The notes under the pieces were generated by a model. The model was not told the origin of the DNA. It saw only the letters and a list, made by a program, of their open reading frames with translations, and did no database searches. DNA of 64,000 nucleotides. It comes from Lucifuga dentata (Eukaryota; Chordata; Actinopteri; Ophidiiformes; Bythitidae). Below, in pieces: positions 50,701-61,600 of the stretch. Position 1 is the first letter of the stretch. Each line of letters begins with the position of its first letter. A program made the translations under genes and the position numbers. The DNA is taken from NCBI GenBank assembly GCA_014773175.1, contig VXCM01001443.1:1-64000 (forward strand). Reading direction: 5' to 3'.

Positions 50701-51081
50701 CCCAGCATCGCTTTACATCCTCCACCTTGAGGATAGATCTCAAATTAACATACGCCTGGAGAATTTCACAGAGCCCTTATCCGTGAGCTCAGCGGAGAAG
50801 CCTGCCGTAGCCTCTGCTTTTCAACAAAACGCCTTCCTGTGTGCGTGTGCAGAACACCTGTAGTCTGCCGTCTTTGTTCCTTCTCTCTGGACTGTGTTGA
50901 TGACCAGCAGGAGATCCAACAGTAATTAAACAAAAGCCACCAAAGGTCGACATGAAAAGCTCCGGAGGAATCAGGCTAATAATTCTTTCATCCTGTAATC
51001 TGTGTATACACAGGTGGTGTGTTTGAAAGATGGAATGTTGTTGTGTATGCAGCGTGCTCAGATGAGAGAGAGAGAGAGAAA

Positions 51082-51138
<57 letters not shown>

Positions 51139-51224
51139 TAATTTACCCCATGGTTCATGTATTTGTTCAGAAGAGCAGAAAGAGTGGGGAATGCTTTGAT
51201 CTAATGGGACGGTACTTACAGTTT

Positions 51225-51283
<59 letters not shown>

Positions 51284-54200
51284 TGGAAGCTCTTGGTTTG
51301 AATGCTGCATTACCGTGTTTCGTGCAGCTCGTCCTGACAGCAGCATCACCTCAAAGTGTCTTCATCCGTTCCAATTCACTTCTTTTAGTCATCAGCATAT
51401 TTTCCTACAGTAATATTTGAATTGAATTTGAATTTTTATGTTTTATTGTGAATTGCATACAAAACACTATGCCCAGCCCACATGGACTTACAAGACACCA
51501 CTTTTTTTTTTCATACATACCAGATACAGATACATACATATACATATACATATCCGCAGATACAGTGATGTTCAACCTCATCAAACAAAACAAATAAGCA
51601 AATAAAAATTTTCCTATACATGCAAAGTCATATTATGACTTTATCTATGCTAAGAACTCAGAGCTGCTACTCTCAGTCCTGCCACTCATTAAAGAGTAAC
51701 AGCTATGAGCAGCATCCTCTGGTTTATTGATAAATTAGTGTGTGGAGATAAAATTAGCCAACTTAAAAACCTTAAAATTAAACAGCCATTCAGTTTTTCA
51801 CTGTCACTCCAGCAAAATACTTCCGGGTTTTGGTCAAACTCCTCATCAAACATGGGTCCTCTCAGATCATCATAAGTACAATACAAAAGAAAATATGACT
51901 CATCCTCAACCTCTCCCAGCTCACATAAATCATATAGTAATAATTTGTATAGTTTGAGTTTGATGCTGGAAATCTGCTCCGTTCTGTGGTTGTGGTAAAG
52001 GACAATACTGGCGATTTTGCATGTTTAACATTACGTTACTGACAACCATTTTCCAAAGCATAAAACCTTTTTTTTGGATGAGGTTTTCCACACATTGTCT
52101 CAAAGTCAAATTCAGCTTCTGCTGCTGTGGTTTTCTTGCTACATGAACCAAATGATGACAATGACGAGGAAAATAGTCCAATTTTATCTGTGTTGCAAGT
52201 AATTTATTAGTCTGGCATAGTCAACGTTTTCCCTCTATGGATTTTCTTTTTCCCACCTCCAAACGTTTCTGGACGACTTTACTGGTAGATTTTGGTTTCA
52301 TTGGATGTTTTCCTGTGTAAAGCTGAACTAAACCAGACAGGAAATGTATGGTTTGATCCATTTTGATCCATGATTTGGACCAGAACAAAAGGGACCACAG
52401 GCCTGATAGTGTATGTTAGAGGATGTTTGGTGTGTATCTTAGAGTATGTTTCATTATGTTTGGTGTGTGTGTGTGTGTGTGTGTGTGGATGCGTGTTGTT
52501 GCGGCAGTGCATGAGAGATAGACGTGTTTTGTGGCTTGCCTGACTCCTGCTCGCCGTGACAGGCAGCGTATGAGTGTCACTTTGAATGACGAGCAGCTCA
52601 GGTCTCACAAATGCTGCATGTGGTTTGATTTATAAGCCAGACATGACTTTAATATGAGAGAAAAGAGTGTTCCTATCCATCTGCGCTGCACTTTGTTACC
52701 GGATACATTTACAGACATAACTGAATTCTCTCCTCTCCTCTCCTCTCCTCTCCTCTCTGTAGAAGCCTAATTCTGCAAATCATTGTTGGAATATTCAAAC
52801 ATATAAGAGCGCTCCATTAATATCAATACCATGAATACCTTAATGCTCTCTCTCTCTCTCTCGCTCGCTCGCTCTCTCTCTCTCATTTTTCACTGATTTG
52901 TGTATTGCTTTTGAAGCAATTGACAAAAATTTTGATGAATATTGATCCCAATGTTAATAAATTGTTAAAAAAAAAAAAAAAAAAANAAAAAAAAAAAAAA
53001 AAAAAATCCTGGATTTGCCCCTGTATCCAGATCCATGCCAAAATTGAATGTGTTTTTCTTGTGGTGGGCAATATAGCATTAAAATAATATGATGATATGA
53101 TCATGATATGCATCATCATGTTGCACTACAGTCAATATTGTGATATGACAAATTTTTATTATCAAAAAATTATACCAGTATTATTAAGAATGAGATGATA
53201 TGACACAGTCGTAGGTTCTTTCCTGGACCATCACCATTCCACCAAACAGATATTGAACAATTATGCTAACAAACAATAAACCGACCAACAGATATGGGTA
53301 AATCTGTTTGTATGATGGGAATTTGAGATATGTTATAGAATATAAAAGTCTAAATCAGTCATCCTCAAAGTCCAGACTCCGGTCCAGATCCGGACCGAAC
53401 CACACCTTCTCCAGATTCTGAGCAAATTCTGCTTTTCATATGTATTATTTGTATTATCTGCGAGACATTGCTGCAACACAATGAGTCAAAATACCGAGTC
53501 AAAACCGAATGGCCGACTTCTCCACTATCTGTGTGAGAACGTCTACTCTGCTTTGGTTTGGTCCAATCACATTCAGCGTCCCCTCATCTCCATGACAACG
53601 ACGGGTTGACACAGCATTGGGCTCATTGAGAAAAGACAGCGCAGCTAGTTTCAGGATCCCAATCCGAACCTGGCTTGACTGAGTTTAATAAACGGACCTT
53701 TATCTTATTGAAAATGTACTTTGTGGAACTTTAAGATTTGCCCTATAGAAACGCTACCCAGCACAATCTGAACAGACTATGCTTTACCTGTGAGCTTACA
53801 GCAATGTAGGATTCCATAATGGCTCCCAGTGTGCCCCCTTCCTCCTCCTCCTCCTCCTCCTCCTGACTCAGCTGGAGAAGCCCTCCACCCCTCCCTCCTC
53901 ACTCCCAGATGAGTCAGGAGTGCCATTTGATTGTAATTAGCACCAGTGTAAGCGTAACTATTGCCGCCACACTCCACTAATGAAGCAGGGCTGCTGTGGC
54001 CCCTGTGTTTACCCCCGTGTAATCTATGGTATTGATGAAGGCGGGAGCGTGGACGTGGGGGAGGATGCTGCATCATGGGGCTCAGACTTTGGTTGATGAT
54101 GCAATAATGACACCATGTGGTTATTATGGGTATCACACCTTTAAGGTTGAGGTTCTCGTTGAATTGTAGTTGTCGACCTGCAGTTTAACATAACTCACTA

Positions 54201-57200
54201 TTTGATCACATGGAGACGAGTAATAATGCAGAGGTAATAATACAATTGGAATTATAACAATTTTTTTTTTAAATCCCATTTTTTTTTAGCCTTCGCACAA
54301 TATATATAAAAGCTGAATCAGAGTAATTTATATTTGAAAAAGAGAATATTATGGATACTTGTATAGGATGTAATTAGAATGCATATTTCAATATCCTACT
54401 CTGTATTTTTGTATACCGAGCCAGTATATTAGCAACTTTTTGCCTTAGTCTGTCCTCAAAAACTATATGACAACCACATGTTAACATAAAACTTACATTG
54501 ATCTATGTAGAGACATTTGTTACAACAGACAAAACTATAAAAACAGAGTGTAATCATAAAACATAAAAAAACAGACAAACTTCAGGTTCAACCCTGAAAA
54601 AGCATCCAATAAGACAAAGGTCCTGAGCTGCCCAGAGAATGTAGTTTTTGATAAGATTTTTACTTTTGAAACATAACAGACAGAATATTAACAGATTCCA
54701 TGGCTTACTCGGATTGACATTTACATGCCTGAACAAGAAGGCAGTCTGAGAATGCATACCTCCACCAAGGCCAACAAAATCCTCATTAAAAAAAAACTCC
54801 TTTTTTTTTTTTAAAGACCTACCATGCCATATTTCATTGAAATTGGTCAATTAGCATTGATTTTATAGGTTAAATAAATTCTTCTAGATCCAGATCAGCT
54901 CCAAAATTTAGTTGCTTCTTCATCTTGACATTATCTTTCTGACCGCTCAGTTTCACCCAAATCTGTCTATAACTTTTCAAGATATTCCTGCTAACAAACA
55001 GACATGGATGTTTGATGGATGTAATAAATCAGTTTACAATTACATAATCTGGGTCTGATACTCAGAGTAAACCTACTCTGATTTACGCCAGTGTCAATGT
55101 AATTATAATGTTTACATGAAGTTTGAAAAAAAAAATCAATTTATTGCCTTAATCTGAACATAATCGGAGTTTTAACATGCGTGTAAATGTAGTGACTAGT
55201 GTTCACTCAGCAAACCTGCAAGGATAGAAGTGGATTATTGGGTTTTTTCACCTTAAAGCGTTGCAAAGGTTTCAAAAGAAATTCCTAAATGAAACTAAGA
55301 ACATGTAAATCTGTATAAATATGTACCGATACATGTCACCTTTAAAGGACCATACCGTCCATTTTATATTTGAGCCTAATATATTGAATTTTCATACAGG
55401 TAACATTACTGACAATCATTTCACAAAGCATGCTACTGGAACGGTGAATTAAAAATGTTTTTCCTACCTTCCAGACCTCCATTAGTTTCAGTTCATTCTG
55501 GTACACTATTAAAATGTTGTTGATACTTGAAATGTTCTTGGGATAGGTAATCCACCATGGCCAACAAGACATGTATTCAGATTTTTTTCGAAGTTGTATA
55601 ATTTTAGCGTTTAAGCGCAATAAAAAGCACAGAGTGAATGTATTGCCTCAACCGGGGAATATAGTCCCAAAAGAAGACCTGTGTTTATGGAAAAACTTAA
55701 ACGGTTGTGACTTCATAAGGCTGCGTAACTATTAGCAGGAGAAACATGGATTTTAAAGATGGGTGTATTGCTTGAATATTTGATTTTGAAAGATTAAGAG
55801 ATTTTGCAAAATATCAGGAAAACTGAAATACAGTTTTATTCTTTGGGAAATGATTGTCAGTAACATAACATGTATGAAAATTGAATATAGTAGGCTCAAA
55901 CATGCAAAATGGATGGTATGGTCCTTTAATTTGTCTTATGGCTGGTTATCAATCTTGATTCAACTCAGCCATAAAGAACCAGAACCAGAGTTCTGGTCAA
56001 AATATCATGGTTACGTTAAAGTTAGAAAGACCATATAAGGTAACTGTCCATATGCATACATTTTTATGATAGGTATATTGGAACCGTTTGCAATAACAGG
56101 ATTTTGAAAGCGTTCCCTCTGTGTAATAGTTAGCTGAACCTTGTGTAATAGTCTGTGTTTAAACGTCGGCTGCTCATTGTAATAGCTGGCAGAAGCTCGT
56201 GTAATAGCTGATGTTTTGTGTGTGAGCGGGCTCTCAGGTAACAGAGGCCCTGCATATGGAATGAGATGGTAATAAGGAGGAGGAGGAGGAGGAGGAGGAG
56301 GNCTTATCACCACGGGGCCAAATTCCAACAGTGAATTGCGCAGTTGTAACAAAAGTAACAGAGCGTCCATTCAGCCTGCACTAATCCAGATGGGAAAGTC
56401 AAACAGCAGAAAGTCCACGGCACAAACTCATTTCATCACTTTATTAATTTAGATATTGCCTCCTCGCTCCTGTGGGAAGAAAAAAAAAAAGAGCCCCTGT
56501 GAAATGACCAACATCGGTGAGGCGTTTTGCTCTACATGGTTCCCCCACTTCGTCTCNGCCCCTGTGAAATGACCAACATCGGTGAGGCGTTTTGCTCTAC
56601 ATGGTTCCCCCACTTCGTCTCCTCCCGTTATCTGTTTAATTCATCCCGCCAATCTTGGCTGTCTTTACCCACTAAATTTCCCTTTGACACGCATGCCTTG
56701 CTTCGCATAATCCTCACTCCGGGGCAGAATTAAAAATGGAAAAAAGAGGAGGGAATAGGACAGGTGGCTGGAGAATCCTTGAAATAATGTTCAATGCCAA
56801 AGTCAGGAACGATTTGACCAGATTCGAATTGGGGGGGCTCATAGCGAGAGAGTTTTTCCTCTTTTTTTTTTCTTTTATTTTTGGAATCAAGGGGTAAAGG
56901 AAAGGTGACAGGTGGAAAATGTGCAGAGACTGAAAAGTCCCTAAAGAGCCGAGTCGAGGAGTCAGTTCTAAATTATGGTGCCAGAATGACTTCAGGGCAA
57001 AGCGGGTGGTAAGGAAGATGAGAATGTCAAAATGTCACTTTCCGGAGGTCTGATTTGAAAAGTTTTCTGTCTGTGGAAAAAAAAATGAGAACAGTCAGCT
57101 TGTTTTTTTCCTGCTCTTCACGTTTCCACTATTGACCTGTAGGGACCATTTTGCACCGTGAATATCGCCGATGTGCTTATCTTTCCACAGCCATTTGTAG

Positions 57201-57498
57201 CAGTTGAACATTCATTTGCTGGTGTTTGTATCGGCCTTATCTGTTCGATCGCTGCTGACACGAGCCGGAGCGGATTTCGATAATTCAGCGCTCGATGCAT
57301 TATAACGCATGATATCAATAACAGGTGAAATGGTCTATTTTACACATGAAAAGTGCACGTTTATGATGGAGGGCTGATATGAGCAGCATAATGGCAGCAA
57401 AGCAGCACTGAAGCCTGACTGTTGTAAATGCAGTTTACTGTAGCTTGTGTTGTGACTGTATGGCTTGTCGACACCATTGCTGATAAAAGGCTTACTTC

Positions 57499-57535
<37 letters not shown>

Positions 57536-58567
57536 ACCCTAGGATGGCTGTTTGGGACAGAATAGATAGTGTGATTTGATTGTTATTGATTAGGTATCAA
57601 ATTCTACTGCAGGACTGGATAAGAATCAGTGTTCAGATCCAGAGTGCAGGCCTGACCCCCATCAGGTGTAAGACCAAGGTGCAGACAGGGAAGACTGGCT
57701 CCTGGTCCTGATCTACGGCATGTCGGACTGCGTGTTGGGGCAGGCCGCGGCATACAGCGATGGCGGCAGCAGGCGGGCAGTGCTATTGATTGGGCTCCAC
57801 AGGCTGAGACCAGCCAATTCAGAGCACCAGTGAGCTGAGACCGATTGGGCCTCCTGAGTTACAAAATCCCAGAGCTCATCTGCTGAAAAAAGAGCATTTC
57901 TCATTCCCCAAGCAAATGCCTCAAGAAAAAGTTTGAGATTTTTGGTTGAAAAAGATGGGAGCAAGGCAAACATTCATGTATGACTTTGACTACGTCTTTT
58001 ATTAACTTAATCATAAACTGATTCCTCTGTTTTGGAACATAATTATCTTAGCAAAAACTTGGACAGCCAATCACAGCGCTGATACAGGCTAATCAAAAAT
58101 TTGCTGGTATTGGAAATAAAGAAAAAAGAAATTGCAGGATATAAATGCTCCACAGGCTTCATTTTATGCGCATTTGACTCTTATTTTTCTTTCTTAATTC
58201 GCATTTAATGTGGTGCTGTATTTTAAATATGAGCATATTTCATATTGTACTTTAGATATTTAAATTCATTTAAACAGATCATTAATTCTACTCAAATCAA
58301 GTTAAGGCCTTCCAAATGGAAATTATGGTTACATTTTTATTTTTTAAAACAAAGCAGTTGGTATATGTATACTGTACTATATGTGTATTTGTGTGTTTGT
58401 GTGTGTGTGTGTGAGATCAGGTACGCTAAGCTGTTGCCGTCGCTCCAAGCAAAGCAGTTTTCAGCAGCTACAGGTTTGAGCCGCATGCTGATCATCGTGG
58501 GAGTCATAAAACCGACTATCCAGGACGAAAGTGTCTCAGAGGAGGTCATACAGAGGCAGGTCAGGCT

Positions 58568-58609
<42 letters not shown>

Positions 58610-61600
58610 ATTGACTCATACCTAACACTGACTGACAAAAAAAGGACCAATTTAAGGAAGGGATTTGCCAAGTTTGTTCTGTCATGCTAAAACTGCAGGT
58701 CAGAGGCAACTTATAACTGATTTATGGATAAATATAATAAGTCATCAGTGTAATCTAGCCAGAGGAGAAGATGTTGCTCTGTCCAAACACTCTGACAGCC
58801 TAAAAACATTCTTACCATTTTTCCGGTTCAGCCACAAGATGGTGCTAGTGCAAGAATAATCACGGCTCCCCTTCAGAAGAGATACGAGGGGATCATGATT
58901 GCAAAACCGTTTGTTTCTATATCATCAGAGAATGTGAATTTGCCATGATATGACACCAAGTGTCATTTTTAAAATAAATGAAAGCTGAACCTGTTCCTGG
59001 CGTTGACGTGACACCACAAATTCACCGTGTGTGTCATAAACTCAGCCTTTTGACAGGTCACCGGGGATGCAGTTAATATAGACTACAAGCTTTTTCCAAT
59101 GAGGTTTTGCGGAGGGGAGGGGTTTATTTTGCACTTGCATGTACTCTGATCTGCTGTTAAAAAAANTTTTTTTTTTTTTTTTTTACTTGTTATGGAAAAC
59201 ATCTTAAACAGAGAAGGGGTAATGGATTCTGGTGATGAACAACAACCAATGTCTTTGGTAATATGAGGGAAATTTGCTCCAGAGATTGACGTTTTAGCTA
59301 GAAAACAAAGCAGTCAGTCGTCTGGGCTGCATCATGGAAACAGAGGAAGATTGGAGAAAATGCTACCATTCATTTACTGTATTTGACCCTTTATATTTTA
59401 CTTAAATGTATTTTAATCCTATAACGCCATTTGTGTCACATTTGATACATGATTTTCTGAGACTCTGCATCATCAACATGATCAATTATTGACCAATATG
59501 CCTATTGTATTGTATCTAAAAAAAAAAAAAAGTGCCAGTTTAAATCCTGTTGAGCTAAATAAATGCCTGATGTATCAAATGTGATACAAGAAAAAAATCA
59601 TATAAAAAAATAAAGATATAAATGAATAAAAAATAAAATATAAATAAAATATAAAAAAAATATAAATATAAAAATATATTAAATAAATATAAAAAAAAAT
59701 TTAAAAAATATCTATATAAAATATAAATAAAAATAAAAATAAAAAAAAAAATTCAGGATTTTTTTTTTTTTTTNTTTTTGCAGTTTGTTAAAGGGTTCCA
59801 TAAAGAAATAAACTGCAGAAAATTCTGATAATCATTTCATAGGTCAGGCTTTACAGGGTTAAGTGTTGTCTGTATGAGGCGATGGCGACCGCTCCAGGAC
59901 GAGCGTGAACAGTTCGTTAAGGCGACGTGTTCTCTGCTGCCAGACACCCACGATTTGATGGCAGCAGTGATGAGGGACCTATTTCAGCGTTTCAAGTATT
60001 ACAGTTGTTGCCAAGGAGATAACGACATCATTGTGCTTGAATTCTCTGAGGACGGAGAAAGGTTTTGTAGAAAGGCTAGTGAAGGTTATAACACACACAC
60101 ACACACACAGAACTCAATAGAGCATGCAGTCCATTTCTCAAGGGCATGTTCTGTGGTCACTGCTTAATTGAACTGAAGCAGAATTGTTTGCTGCTATGTT
60201 AATGGCACCAAAGCTATCTGCTCTCATCACGTATGTGCGATATACAGTTAAAGGGCAACGCTGCTCAGTTTAAGAATACACATCTGTTCTGTTAGCCTGG
60301 TGAACTCCTGCATCAACCTGGAGAATCGGAGAACCAGGACTTAGGTTGATGTCAGACTGTAGTCCGTTTGCTGTCAGCATTGCTACAAGGCTGCGTTTAA
60401 CTCTTGCTTTGGTTCAGTTTCACACAGAAAAACATCCAATCAAACCAAAAGTCACATGAGACTGCGCGCTCCCCTCATTGGTCAGAAATGTCTAAGGGGT
60501 GAGAGAAAGAAAATCAAAACAGGAAAGAGTTACTTTGCCAGGATAGCTAAATAATATGGAACAAAGACAGAGATGCTTTCCTAGTCACAGTCATCCTCAA
60601 ACTCCGGACTCCGGTCCAGATCCGGACCAAACCACAACTGTCTTTGGACTCTGATCTGTGAGACATCACTACAACGCAACGAGTCAATTCTCTGCAGCTT
60701 AGAAAGCGAAACCAAATGTCTGACTGCTCCACTGTCTGTGAGAATGTCTACTCTGCTTTGGTTTGGTCTCATCATCTCCATGACAACAATAGGCTGACAC
60801 TGTGTTGGGCTCATTGAGAGTGACAGTGCAGATTGACAGTTGATAACGCAGGTAGTTTCATTAGAACCTCCCCCAATGCTCGACACCTTAAATTCCCAGT
60901 AAAAATTTAACATCCCAGTCCGACCTTATTAAACGGACCTTTGCTTTATTGAAAATTTTCTTTGTGGACCTTTAAGATTTGTATTTGAGTACCCTTGATT
61001 TAAGCCATAAACCAAACGTACCACCAACTACAGTAGCAGAAGCTGAATTTGACTTCAAGACGACGTGTGCAAAACCACATGTTGTTTCGCGTGATGTGAA
61101 GAAGGGATGTTTCCTTCAGACGCTGAACAGGACAATCGAACACATACAACCACATGCTAATCTTCAACATGTTAGCATAACCTTGATGCGTTACAACCTT
61201 TTTAAAGCATCCATAGGATTTGCTACTTAAAAGTGAGGTTTAGCTAATGTTACACACACACACTGAGCCATCTCTGGTTCTAGATCAATCAGTAGATCAG
61301 ATCACTTTGTCGTCAAGTCAGAAGCCACGTGGATCATTTTCAGACCAAATGAATCGCTCCAGAGTTTTTCATGTAGCGGACCGAGACCACCTCTTCTAAA
61401 CGGCCTCCCAAACGAACCGAAATGAACCCCCGTCTGACAACTGTCATACTCTGAGCTTGTGCTTTTTCCCAAAAAGATTTGTGGATTTTGTGACAGATTT
61501 CTGTTCTTTGTTATAGAAATATCTGCTGTGTAACCCTGCCCACCAGAGCAGTGCTGTGGATGAACATTACTTCATGAATGAGAGTGCAGCTCAAGTCAGG

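Larger units (their letters stand above)
47871..58420 (+). other. Intron 7 of hydrolase-like gene (10.5 kb)
   Basis: Holds simple repeats, MITE-A and MITE-B copies, repeat R3 copy 1 and N-gaps. Complex non-repetitive stretches at 48230-48560, 50600-50830, 53800-54130 and 57100-57320 stand out. An unseen exon is unnecessary, because exon 7 and exon 8 join in frame at a Trp codon. Confidence 0.6.
58560..61516 (+). other. Intron 8 of hydrolase-like gene (3.0 kb)
   Basis: Contains the AC run, an N in an A/T run (59166), the AT-rich element at 59375-59862 and R3 copy 2. The 97-codon ORF at 59874-60167 runs into a CA microsatellite and is not supported. Confidence 0.5.

Noticed and set aside
51226..51281. 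Regularly spaced short repeats as a possible CRISPR array
   Set aside because: Uninterrupted (GATT)n without spacers, in a eukaryotic intron: a microsatellite.
53777..54136. 119-codon minus-strand ORF with a Gly run
   Set aside because: The Gly run is the translation of a (TCC)n microsatellite. There is no family similarity, and it lies inside an intron on the opposite strand.
57713..57973. 86-codon minus-strand ORF
   Set aside because: No recognisable family, and no splice or promoter context. Lies within intron 7.
59874..60167. 97-codon ORF in intron 8
   Set aside because: The beginning looks protein-like, but it runs into a CA microsatellite, has no splice sites and no recognised domain.
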